Of a stretch of 5,901 nucleotides of DNA, positions 1 through 5,901 are shown piece by piece (within the stretch, counting starts at the first letter, position 1; each line of letters opens with the position of its first letter). The stretch is from Deltaproteobacteria bacterium (lineage in GTDB: Bacteria > Desulfobacterota > Desulfobulbia > Desulfobulbales > Desulfocapsaceae): contig JAJYAX010000113.1 of assembly GCA_021779275.1 (NCBI GenBank), positions 1 to 5,901 of the forward strand, read 5' to 3'. The notes below the pieces were generated by a model, which had not been told where the DNA came from, did not search any database, and saw only the letters and a list, made by a program, of their open reading frames with translations. A program made the translations under genes and the position numbers.

Positions 1-1790
1 CCGATGCGGATGCGGCCCGGAGGTTGAGCGTTGATGCGGTTTCATCGCTTAGATTCGGTGAAAACAATTATATCTGGGTCCATCGTCTGGACCCGGACAA
101 TGCAGAAAGAGCCTTCATGCTCGTCCATCCCGCCCTCAACCTGGTCAACAAAGACCTGTCGGGACTGATCGACCTGAATGAGATTGATTCGATCTACCAC
201 AACGGACGGGTCTACGCCAAAGGCGACCCCGTGGTCTCCGGAATTAAACCGACCGATATCTTCAAAGAATTCAACAGGGCATGTCTGACGGCGGGCTTTG
301 GCATAGTCCCCTATTACTGGCCCAAGATCATTAACGGCCGTGCCACCAGAACAGGATACTACAAACTCAGTTATGTCAAATACTTCCCAGAATGGCATTG
401 GGTGATCGGCGCCGGGGCCTATGCCGATCATATCGATCAGCTGGTGGAAGAGAACTCCCAACAGATCAGGATCGCCAATACCCTCCTTTTTCGTAAATTC
501 GTACTCCTGGTCGCAGTCCTGTCGGGCCTGGTGCTCTTCCTGGTCTTTTTTCAGCTCAAAAAATCCCAGCTTGTCCGCCGGAAGGCCGAGATCGCCCTGC
601 TGAACGCCAAGGAAAAGGCGGAGGAGGCCAATATGGCCAAGAGAGAATTTCTGGCCAATGTCAGTCATGAACTCAGGACGCCGATGAACAGTATCCTGGG
701 CCTGACCTCCCTGGTTCTCGACACCTGCCTGAGCGAGCAACAGCGTTCATTCCTGCAGATGGTGAAGAGATCAGCGGACCGCCTGATGCTGATCATCAGC
801 GACCTCCTGGATTTTTCCAGGATCGAGGCCGGCAAGATGGAATTTTTTCTTGAAAAATTTGACTTTTATCGCGCCATTGACGAGGTTGTGACCATCATGA
901 AGGTCCAGGCCGAAGAGAAGAGCCTGCACCTCAACTGCCTGATCTCTCCGGACGTGCCGAAACATCTTGTCGGAGACGCCAATCGACTGCTGCAGGTGAT
1001 CTTCAACCTGCTGGGCAACGGCATCAAATTCACCGAGTCCGGCGGGGTTCAACTGCTCGTCAACACCCAGGAACTGCCCGCACCGGGGGTAGTGACCCTC
1101 CGTTTTCAGATAAAAGACACCGGCATCGGCATCCCTCCCGGGAAGCAGGAGAGTATTTTTCAATCCTTTGTCCAGGCCGACGGATCCTCCACCCGAAGAT
1201 ACGGCGGCACGGGACTGGGGCTCAGCCTCTCTTCCCAGCTTGTCAGGATGATGGGGGGAGATATCGGGGTCGAGAGCCAACCCGGCGCGGGTTCAACCTT
1301 CTGGTTTACCGCCATCTTCGACCTGCCGCACAGCGCCGGGGGCGAGGAGGATGACGCGATGACGGCAGGAGATGGGGACCTGCCCGCGGACGGATTTGAC
1401 GGCCTGCAGGCGCTGGTCGTGGAGGATGAGCCGTTTAACCGGACCTACATCCAGTCCCTTCTGCAGAAGCAAAAGTTTGCCGTCTCCTTTGCGCATGATG
1501 GACTCCAGGCCATCCAGGCGGTCAAGGAACACTCCTTCGATATTGTCTTCATGGATATCCAGCTTCCGAAACTGAACGGCCTCAAGGCTACTCTGGAAAT
1601 CCGTGAATGTGAACGGCGGCATGACCGGCATACCCCCATCATCGCCATCACGGCCCATGCCCTGGAGGAAGACAGACAGCGGTGCCTGGCGGCAGGCATG
1701 GATGAGTATATCAGCAAACCCATTGACACCAGGGAATTCTTCATGGCTATCAGGCGGCAGCTGACAGCCTCCCGGAAAAAGAGGTTTTGA
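1..1790 (+). CDS. Cache-domain hybrid sensor histidine kinase, 5'-truncated by the window edge
   Basis: Membrane sensor kinase that should autophosphorylate on His and pass the phosphate to its own receiver. The frame stays open to the left edge, and the residues before the TTG at 24 (DADAARR) continue the usual Cache helix, so TTG 24 is not the true start and the gene is partial. Numbering from TTG 24: the rest of an extracytoplasmic sCache_2-like domain (about 1-140; LRFGENNYIWV, then KLSYVKYFPEWHWVIGAGAY); one membrane helix (about 155-177); a charged helical linker without an evident HAMP domain; HisKA with the H-box FLANVSHELRTP (His215); HATPase_c with N-box NLLGNGIKFT, G1 DTGIGIP and G2 GGTGLGL; and a C-terminal receiver (about 461-580) with acidic pair E467/D468, phosphoacceptor D511, T543 and K565. 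All catalytic landmarks are present. The N-box has Gly where Ala is usual. The ligand and output are unknown, as no dedicated response-regulator gene is in view. Confidence 0.93.
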   Translation, partial: DADAARRLSVDAVSSLRFGENNYIWVHRLDPDNAERAFMLVHPALNLVNKDLSGLIDLNEIDSIYHNGRVYAKGDPVVSGIKPTDIFKEFNRACLTAGFGIVPYYWPKIINGRATRTGYYKLSYVKYFPEWHWVIGAGAYADHIDQLVEENSQQIRIANTLLFRKFVLLVAVLSGLVLFLVFFQLKKSQLVRRKAEIALLNAKEKAEEANMAKREFLANVSHELRTPMNSILGLTSLVLDTCLSEQQRSFLQMVKRSADRLMLIISDLLDFSRIEAGKMEFFLEKFDFYRAIDEVVTIMKVQAEEKSLHLNCLISPDVPKHLVGDANRLLQVIFNLLGNGIKFTESGGVQLLVNTQELPAPGVVTLRFQIKDTGIGIPPGKQESIFQSFVQADGSSTRRYGGTGLGLSLSSQLVRMMGGDIGVESQPGAGSTFWFTAIFDLPHSAGGEEDDAMTAGDGDLPADGFDGLQALVVEDEPFNRTYIQSLLQKQKFAVSFAHDGLQAIQAVKEHSFDIVFMDIQLPKLNGLKATLEIRECERRHDRHTPIIAITAHALEEDRQRCLAAGMDEYISKPIDTREFFMAIRRQLTASRKKRF

Positions 1791-1805
1791 GCACAGGAGG
1801 TTCTC

Positions 1806-2393
1806 TTAAAAATCCTCCATCCGTTCTCCCCTTTTGACAAAGGATTCCACCTCCGAGCAGGTATTCCTCACATATTTCATCATCAACAGGACCTTCCCGA
1901 AGACCGGATCCTCCTCGCCCAGGGTCTCTTCAGCCCTTTCCAGTATCTCGCTTCCCGTGGCAAGATAGTGACGGAGTTCCTCCGCCAGGATCTTTCTCTT
2001 TTCATGTTTTTCCTTTTCCCTTGATATCAAAGGAAGAATCCTCTCAATGGAAAACTCAACCAGGACATCCCGCGGGGTATGGAACCGGGAGCAGACCTGT
2101 TCCAGATTCTCCAGGGTCTTCCTGGAAATCACAAAGGTCTTGGCGATCCGGTGTTCCTTGGGATCAAGGTCTTCGGAGGCACGGGCGATCACGCGCAGGG
2201 CCTGCATATCATCTATCAGATGATCGAAGAGGGATTTCTGTTTGATCCCAAGCTGGCCGGAGAGAATACTGAGGGCATGGATACTGCGTTCCGAAAGCCT
2301 GAAGGTCGTTCTGACAGACTGCCTTCCCCGGAGATCGGCGGTTGATTCATCAGAGTATTCCAAATCAATCAAAGACTTAGTCGATTTCACCAT
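1806..2393 (-). CDS. Putative tandem ribbon-helix-helix DNA-binding protein (195 aa)
   Basis: I do not recognise a named family. In the protein starting at ATG 2393, two segments have the pattern of short beta strand, helix, turn, helix typical of RHH (MetJ/Arc) DNA-binding folds: about 26-63 (RTTFRLSERSIHALSILSG, then a second helix ending LIDDM) and about 84-121 (AKTFVISRKTLENLEQVCSR, then a second helix ending ERILPL). The rest, about 124-195, is highly charged and predicted helical, perhaps for oligomerisation. RHH proteins normally pair two chains; two copies in one chain would resemble F-plasmid TraY. A longer GTG start at 2399 is possible, but GGAAGG lies 5 nt before ATG 2393, which favours the shorter form. 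The gene is divergent from hsp20 and ends 15 bp from the convergent kinase gene. A transcription regulator acting on itself or on hsp20 is inferred. No toxin partner is adjacent on its strand, which argues against a simple antitoxin. Confidence 0.75.
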   Translation of the reverse strand: MVKSTKSLIDLEYSDESTADLRGRQSVRTTFRLSERSIHALSILSGQLGIKQKSLFDHLIDDMQALRVIARASEDLDPKEHRIAKTFVISRKTLENLEQVCSRFHTPRDVLVEFSIERILPLISREKEKHEKRKILAEELRHYLATGSEILERAEETLGEEDPVFGKVLLMMKYVRNTCSEVESFVKRGERMEDF

Positions 2394-2424
2394 AGCCACC
2401 TTCCGTTATTATCCATCTCGTTTG

Positions 2425-2453
2425 TTACTTTTATAATTTTTTATAAAAAGTAA
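2425..2453. promoter_or_regulatory. A/T-rich palindrome in the divergent control region, candidate operator
   Basis: The left arm TTACTTTTATAA (2425-2436) and right arm TTATAAAAAGTAA (2441-2453) are inverted copies that differ by one extra A, separated by TTTT. The palindrome lies 32-60 bp upstream of the RHH gene's ATG, and on the minus strand it contains two TATAAA hexamers (2445-2440 and 2435-2430) that could be that gene's -10, although no good -35 is seen. It ends 10 bp before the -35 of the hsp20 promoter. A regulator bound here could act on both genes. The symmetry is seen directly; operator function is inferred, and chance symmetry in A/T-rich DNA is a real alternative. Confidence 0.4.
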
Positions 2454-2463
2454 TATTTCATAA

Positions 2464-2491
2464 TTGACATCGTTTCTTTAATTATTATCAT
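2464..2491 (+). promoter_or_regulatory. Sigma70-type promoter for hsp20
   Basis: A perfect -35 TTGACA (2464-2469), a 16-bp A/T-rich spacer and a -10 TATCAT (2486-2491, five of six matches to TATAAT). Transcription would begin near 2498, giving a leader of about 79 nt. I saw no sigma32-type element or CIRCE inverted repeat, so heat control, if any, would have to come from the leader RNA or a DNA-binding regulator. Confidence 0.6.
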
Positions 2492-2517
2492 TTCAGGTAA
2501 AGAGGTAAACAAAAAAA

Positions 2518-2540
2518 TCCGGCAACGGAAAAAAACCGGA
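2518..2540 (+). promoter_or_regulatory. Upstream hairpin in the hsp20 leader RNA
   Basis: Two mutually exclusive small foldings are visible. TCCG (2518-2521) can pair with CGGA (2526-2529) across a GCAA loop of GNRA type. Alternatively TCCGG (2518-2522) can pair with CCGGA (2536-2540) across a 13-nt loop. The segment sits between the predicted transcription start and the ribosome-binding-site hairpin, the place where heat-shock thermometers often carry a first, stable hairpin. Its function is inferred only. Confidence 0.35.
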
Positions 2541-2554
2541 CAACACCCAACAAA

Positions 2555-2570
2555 TCTTTTATCAAGGAGA
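2555..2570 (+). promoter_or_regulatory. Candidate fourU-like RNA thermometer masking the hsp20 ribosome binding site
   Basis: The Shine-Dalgarno AAGGAG (2564-2569) lies 7 nt before ATG 2577. Immediately upstream, UCUUUU (2555-2560) can pair with AGGAGA (2565-2570) across an AUCA loop: six consecutive pairs, two of them G-U, with UUUU (2557-2560) facing AGGA (2565-2568). UUUU against AGGA is the defining pairing of fourU thermometers, known from Salmonella agsA, itself a small heat-shock gene. The stem is short and not extended by flanking bases, so it would be weak. The pairing is seen; temperature control is inferred. Confidence 0.4.
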
Positions 2571-2576
2571 GACACC

Positions 2577-3020
2577 ATGGAACTCGTACGATACATGCCC
2601 CGCAACTTTCTGACACCTGGAAACGCCCCCTTCTCAGATCTCTTCGACGACTTTTTCGCCCCCTTCGCCTGGAGCGGCGGACTGGAGAGCGCCGAGGCGC
2701 ACCTCCCCTCCGTCGATATCTATGAAAAGGAGAACCGGATCCATATAAACGCAGAACTCCCCGGCGTCTCCAAGGAGGATATTCATCTGGATGTTAAGGG
2801 AAGGACGCTCATCATCAGCGGCGAGAGCAAAAGCGACGCCGAGATCAAGGAAGAAAACAGCTACAGACGGGAAAGACGATACGGCAGGTTCGCCAGGACC
2901 TTTAATCTTGCCTTCGAGATCGACCCTGAAAAGGTGGAGGCGAAATATGAAAACGGAGTCCTGAGCCTGATCATCTCCCGCCCGGAAGAGTTGCAGGCCA
3001 AACAGATTACCATTCAGTAA
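2577..3020 (+). CDS. Small heat-shock protein, Hsp20 / alpha-crystallin family
   Basis: ATP-independent holdase chaperone of the cytoplasm, which binds unfolding proteins as large oligomers until ATP-driven chaperones refold them. The 147-residue length is typical. An N-terminal aromatic-rich arm (about 1-42, with FSDLFDDFFAPF) precedes the alpha-crystallin domain (about 43-137). This starts PSVDIYE and contains the AELPGVSKEDI strand-loop and the signature YENGVLSLIISR, with NGVL at 126-129. The C-terminal tail carries the I-X-I motif ITI at 144-146, which docks between dimers. ATG 2577 is fixed by the AAGGAG site 7 nt upstream. The gene has its own promoter, is divergent from the RHH gene and is followed at once by a strong inverted repeat, so it is probably monocistronic. 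Confidence 0.96.
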   Translation: MELVRYMPRNFLTPGNAPFSDLFDDFFAPFAWSGGLESAEAHLPSVDIYEKENRIHINAELPGVSKEDIHLDVKGRTLIISGESKSDAEIKEENSYRRERRYGRFARTFNLAFEIDPEKVEAKYENGVLSLIISRPEELQAKQITIQ

Positions 3021-3026
3021 GCCCTT

Positions 3027-3064
3027 GCCGTCCCCTCCCCGGACAGATCCGGGGAGGGGACGGC
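3027..3064 (+). terminator. Perfect 17-bp inverted repeat after hsp20, probable terminator or mRNA-stabilising hairpin
   Basis: GCCGTCCCCTCCCCGGA (3027-3043) and its exact reverse complement (3048-3064) flank a CAGA loop. The stem begins 7 nt after the hsp20 stop codon. It is very GC-rich and should be extremely stable. No T tract follows on either strand, so it is not a classic intrinsic terminator. It may still block polymerase or protect the hsp20 mRNA 3' end from exonucleases. The repeat is certain; its role is inferred. Confidence 0.6.
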
Positions 3065-3171
3065 GGAGCGACCCGCTCTCCCTAAGACGCCTCCGCAGCT
3101 CTTGGACGCACCGAATCCACACCTCTGAAAAATCTCTTTACAAGTCCCTCGCTCCCTGGTTTTCTGGGGCG

Positions 3172-3675
3172 ATGAAAAACCCAACAGATGAAATTATCCA
3201 GATCGTCGACCGTCAGAACCGGATAACCGGCGAGTATCCGCGTTCGTTTATGCGGGCGCAGCGGCTTATCCACCGGGCCTGTTTTATCCTGGTCTTCAAT
3301 ACCCGCTGCGAGCTGTTCGTGCAGAAACGGACCATGACCAAGGACCTCTATCCGGGACACTGGGATATCGCGGCAGGCGGGGTGGTCCTGGCCGGGGAGT
3401 CCTATGAGGCCTCGGCCCGGCGCGAACTCGCCGAAGAACTGGGCATAACGGGCGTCTCCCTGGCCTACAGGTTCGACGCCTATTACGAGGATCCGGACAA
3501 TCGGGTCTGGGGACGGATCTTTACCTGCACCCATGACGGCCCCTTTTCCCTGCAGGCGGAAGAGATAGACTTCGGCCGTTTCATGACCGTACCCGAGGCC
3601 CTGGAGCTCAGCTGCCGGGAGCCCTTCACGCCCGACGGTATTGCCATCCTGAAAAAAATTCAGCCGGAAATTTAA
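3172..3675 (+). CDS. Nudix hydrolase, YfcD-like
   Basis: Predicted Mg-dependent hydrolase of nucleoside-diphosphate-linked compounds; the substrate of the YfcD branch is not well established. The 167-residue protein matches E. coli YfcD from memory in several places: an opening like DEIIQIVDRQNRI, MRAQRLIHRACFILV (about 27-41), then TKDLYPGHWDIAAGGVV and a late RVWGRIF. The Nudix box is complete, G70-x5-E76-x7-R84-E85-L86-x-E88-E89-x-G91-I92. ATG 3172 is chosen because the family N-terminus starts there. The open frame reaches back to 3025, but that stretch is Arg/Ser/Pro-rich and would run through the hairpin at 3027-3064. The ribosome binding site is weak (TGGGG, 3165-3169). The alpha/beta hydrolase gene starts 6 bp after the stop, so the two are probably co-transcribed. 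No convincing promoter is visible in 3065-3171. Confidence 0.9.
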   Translation: MKNPTDEIIQIVDRQNRITGEYPRSFMRAQRLIHRACFILVFNTRCELFVQKRTMTKDLYPGHWDIAAGGVVLAGESYEASARRELAEELGITGVSLAYRFDAYYEDPDNRVWGRIFTCTHDGPFSLQAEEIDFGRFMTVPEALELSCREPFTPDGIAILKKIQPEI

Positions 3676-3681
3676 CGGATA

Positions 3682-4155
3682 ATGCAGACACCAACACTCT
3701 TTCTCCACGGTCTGGACTCATCGAGCAGGGGGACCAAAGGCCGGTTTTTCACCGAAAACTTCCCCGGCATCATCGCCCCCGACTTTACCGGCAGCCTGCA
3801 GGACCGCCTACAGGCGCTGGAGACAATCTGCAGGGGCCTGGATCGGCTCATCCTGATCGGCTCGAGCTTCGGCGGCCTGATGGCGACCTGCTTTGCCATC
3901 GCCCGGCCGGAGCGGGTGCAGAGACTCATCCTGCTGGCCCCGGCCTTGAATTTCCCGGACTTCTCTCCCCCCGCAGCCCTTGTAACCATCCCCACCCTGC
4001 TGATCATCGGCGAAAGCGACACCGTCACCCCGCCGGATCTGGTTATCCCGGCGGCCCGGGCGACATTTATGAATCCGGACATCACCACCTGCAACGATGA
4101 CCATCTTCTCCGTACGGCCTTTTTTGCGCTGGACTGGAACAAACCCCTCGCCTGA
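3682..4155 (+). CDS. Compact alpha/beta hydrolase, YqiA/UPF0227-like
   Basis: Predicted serine hydrolase (esterase-like), cytoplasmic, with no signal peptide. The N-terminal LFLHGLDSSSRGTKGRFF (about 6-23) resembles the HGxxSSxxxxK start of E. coli YqiA, where the HG supplies the oxyanion hole. The nucleophile elbow is G60-S-S62-F-G64; the acid is probably D113 in GESDTVTPP, and H141 in DDHLL is the likely catalytic His. At 157 residues it is shorter than YqiA (about 190) and has no room for a lid domain, so the active site is probably open. The start ATG is 6 bp after the Nudix gene's stop with only a poor ribosome binding site, suggesting translational coupling. The substrate is unknown. 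A small dienelactone-hydrolase-like or other esterase is the main alternative. Confidence 0.85.
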   Translation: MQTPTLFLHGLDSSSRGTKGRFFTENFPGIIAPDFTGSLQDRLQALETICRGLDRLILIGSSFGGLMATCFAIARPERVQRLILLAPALNFPDFSPPAALVTIPTLLIIGESDTVTPPDLVIPAARATFMNPDITTCNDDHLLRTAFFALDWNKPLA

Positions 4156-4208
4156 GCCACGGGAAAAAACACAAAACCGCCCCTCTCCCATCTAAAAAAG
4201 TGCCTGGA

Positions 4209-4234
4209 ATTCTCCAGCGAGAATGGTTATTTTT
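4209..4234 (+). terminator. Weak candidate intrinsic terminator after the hydrolase gene
   Basis: ATTCTC (4209-4214) and GAGAAT (4219-4224) form a 6-bp stem with a CAGC loop, followed after GG by TTATTTTT. The stem is short and only half G/C, so efficiency would be modest. Its place 50 bp after the stop codon, before the next unit's likely promoter, supports the call. Confidence 0.35.
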
Positions 4235-4269
4235 GAAGTGATTTTCCACTAAAAGATCGCCGCCGTTTG

Positions 4270-4278
4270 TGCTAGACT
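4270..4278 (+). promoter_or_regulatory. Possible extended -10 element for the nitroreductase-nudC unit
   Basis: TG-C-TAGACT is an extended -10 with four of six matches in the hexamer. No acceptable -35 lies 16-18 bp upstream. Transcription would start near 4285, about 55 nt before the nitroreductase ATG. It is the best candidate in 4156-4340 but remains tentative. Confidence 0.3.
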
Positions 4279-4340
4279 GATAAGGTTCGACACGACCGGC
4301 CTGTTTTTCAGACTATCCCTTCCCGGAGGAGACAACGGCA

Positions 4341-4859
4341 ATGAACCCCAATCTGGATTTTATCTTCAACAGACGCAGTGTCAGGAAATTTATCGACAGG
4401 GAGGTCCCGGCAGCCATGCTCCAAGACCTGCTGGAGGCCGCCATGGCCGCCCCCTCGGCACGGGCCACAGACCCCTGGCACTTCGTGGTGATAACCGAAC
4501 GGGAGACCCTGAACAGGATGACCGTAGCCCTGCCCAATGGGAAGATGCTGCTGACCGCCACGGCGGCGATCCTGGTCTGCGGCGATATGACCAGGGCGCT
4601 GGAGGGCTTTGAGTCCTATATGCTCCAGGACGTCAGCGCCGCAGTGGAGAATATCCTGCTGGCGGCCAATACCCTGGGCCTGGGCTCCTGCTGGCTGGGT
4701 ATCCATCCCCGCCGGAACCGGATGGACGGCATCCGCAGTCTCTTCAGCCTTCCTGACCATATCATCCCGGTGGCGGGCATTGCCCTGGGCTGGCCCGACG
4801 GAACCCCGGAGGCGCGGACCCGGTACCGGGACGACTGCGTCCATAAGGGTGGCTGGTAA
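4341..4859 (+). CDS. Nitroreductase-family FMN oxidoreductase
   Basis: Predicted FMN-dependent NAD(P)H oxidoreductase, acting as a homodimer in the cytoplasm. The 172 residues match the short branch of the family. Visible landmarks are the FMN-phosphate-binding RRSVRKF (11-17), the PSARATDPWHFVVI segment (38-51), the dimer and flavin helix with DVSAAVENILLAANTLGLGSCW (97-118) and the closing IALGWPDG (147-154). ATG 4341 has a strong GGAGGAG site 9 nt upstream (4325-4331). The physiological substrate cannot be told from sequence; members reduce nitroaromatics, quinones or enones, or serve cofactor metabolism. The stop codon abuts the nudC start, so the two proteins are probably made together, which may link its NAD(P)H use to NAD(H) turnover. 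Confidence 0.93.
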   Translation: MNPNLDFIFNRRSVRKFIDREVPAAMLQDLLEAAMAAPSARATDPWHFVVITERETLNRMTVALPNGKMLLTATAAILVCGDMTRALEGFESYMLQDVSAAVENILLAANTLGLGSCWLGIHPRRNRMDGIRSLFSLPDHIIPVAGIALGWPDGTPEARTRYRDDCVHKGGW

Positions 4860-5639
<780 letters not shown>

Positions 5640-5661
5640 TATTTCCTCTCCTTACCCCACG

Positions 5662-5677
5662 GGACGAAAGTCCTTTT
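5662..5677 (+). terminator. Small GNRA-loop hairpin with T tract, candidate terminator after nudC
   Basis: GGAC (5662-5665), a GAAA loop and GTCC (5670-5673) are followed directly by TTTT. The GAAA tetraloop would stabilise the short 4-bp stem, with one further G-U pair possible. It lies 22 bp after the nudC stop, where a terminator is expected. The stem is too short for a confident call. Confidence 0.35.
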
Positions 5678-5713
5678 GTCCATTTCCGCTACATATTCAT
5701 GTCATTTTAAATA

Positions 5714-5742
5714 TTTACTTCGTCCATCCCAAATGTTATAAA
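5714..5742 (+). promoter_or_regulatory. Probable sigma70-type promoter for the glycerol dehydrogenase-like gene
   Basis: -35 TTTACT (5714-5719, four of six matches), a 17-bp spacer and -10 TATAAA (5737-5742, five of six), preceded by an extended TG at 5734-5735. Transcription would begin near 5749, giving a leader of about 57 nt. Nothing else in the 5640-5805 gap stands out. Confidence 0.5.
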
Positions 5743-5805
5743 TTTTCTCTACAGTGATTTTTTGTGAAACGACTTTCTCAGAAATCGATAACAAAGGAGA
5801 TATGT

Positions 5806-5901
5806 ATGTTCAACAAAGCTGTCTTTCCCGGGAAGTACATCCAAGGTTCCGGTGCGATACGTGAATTGCCCGCACTGATTGAGTTGCTGGGCAAAAAGGG
5901 A
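5806..5901 (+). CDS. Glycerol dehydrogenase-like protein (iron-containing ADH superfamily), 3' end cut by the window edge
   Basis: Only 32 codons are present. They read MFNKAVFPGKYIQGSGAIRE and then LPALIELLGKKG. The PGKYIQG segment followed by a helix is the usual N-terminus of GldA-type glycerol dehydrogenases (E. coli GldA begins similarly with SPGKYIQGA). These are metal- and NAD-dependent enzymes that oxidise glycerol to dihydroxyacetone or, in some branches, act on other polyols. ATG 5806 has AAGGAG (5794-5799) 6 nt upstream; an ATG at 5802 is in another frame and does not give this match. The catalytic metal ligands are outside the window, so the subfamily cannot be settled. Confidence 0.85.
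   Translation, partial: MFNKAVFPGKYIQGSGAIRELPALIELLGKKG

Noticed and set aside
24..26. TTG as the true start of the sensor kinase gene
   Set aside because: The frame is open to the window edge and the upstream residues continue the Cache helix; a protein starting here would lack its first membrane helix and part of the sensor.
42..740. Long minus-strand open frame opposite the kinase gene
   Set aside because: Shadow of the real plus-strand gene; no recognisable domain, and the opposite frame has full kinase motifs. The same holds for the antisense frames opposite hsp20, the Nudix genes and the nitroreductase.
1795..1818. GGAGG...CCTCC hairpin between the convergent genes as a bidirectional terminator
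   Set aside because: Only 5 bp with a 13-nt loop and no proper T tract; not better than chance.
2079..2345. Plus-strand open frames opposite the RHH gene
   Set aside because: Composition is without domain sense, there is no good ribosome binding site, and the minus-strand frame has a coherent helical protein with a well-placed Shine-Dalgarno.
2400..2576. CIRCE element, sigma32 promoter or ROSE-type thermometer upstream of hsp20
   Set aside because: No TTAGCACTC inverted repeat and no CTTGAAA / CCCCAT pair found. The ROSE signature near the ribosome binding site is absent; the fourU-like pairing fits better.
1806..3020. RHH gene and hsp20 as a toxin-antitoxin pair
   Set aside because: They are divergent, Hsp20 is a clear chaperone, the RHH protein is larger than usual antitoxins, and no toxin-like small gene is adjacent.
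3025..3171. 49-residue N-terminal extension of the YfcD-like Nudix protein
   Set aside because: Arg/Ser/Pro-rich, no family match, and it would be encoded by the perfect hairpin at 3027-3064. The family N-terminus fits ATG 3172.
3065..3171. Promoter for the Nudix gene (TTTACA at 3136-3142 or TTGGAC near 3102)
   Set aside because: No matching -10 hexamer at a proper distance in either case.

Overview
The window looks like a chromosomal segment of a Gram-negative bacterium, most plausibly a member of the Desulfobacterota (Desulfobulbales-like or a related former deltaproteobacterial group). This is inferred from moderately GC-rich coding sequence with frequent AGG/AGA arginine codons, AT-rich intergenic regions, a Cache-type hybrid histidine kinase, and small stress and redox operons. 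No marker gene fixes the taxonomy. I see no mobile element, CRISPR array, tRNA or rRNA.

Layout, left to right. (1) The 3' part of a membrane hybrid sensor kinase (Cache sensor, one membrane helix, HisKA, HATPase, receiver) runs off the left edge. (2) Convergent with it, 15 bp away, is a minus-strand gene for a small protein with what look like two ribbon-helix-helix (RHH) motifs in one chain. (3) An AT-rich divergent control region of about 180 bp separates this gene from a plus-strand small heat-shock protein gene (Hsp20). It holds an A/T palindrome, a good sigma70-type promoter, and a leader with two small hairpins; the second pairs UUUU with the AGGA of the ribosome binding site, as in fourU RNA thermometers. 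(4) A perfect 17-bp inverted repeat follows hsp20. (5) A two-gene unit encodes a YfcD-like Nudix hydrolase and a compact alpha/beta hydrolase. (6) A second two-gene unit, with adjoining stop and start codons, encodes a nitroreductase-family flavoprotein and a NudC-type NADH pyrophosphatase / NAD-decapping enzyme. (7) After a 166-bp intergenic region with a promoter candidate, the first 32 codons of a glycerol-dehydrogenase-like gene reach the right edge.

How it may fit together: the genes read as housekeeping and stress maintenance (protein quality control, nucleotide sanitation, NAD(H) turnover, flavin redox chemistry) rather than one pathway. The part most worth a second look is the RHH gene / hsp20 divergent region, where a possible operator and a possible RNA thermometer lie within about 150 bp. 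I do not see strong evidence for a wholly new multi-gene system.
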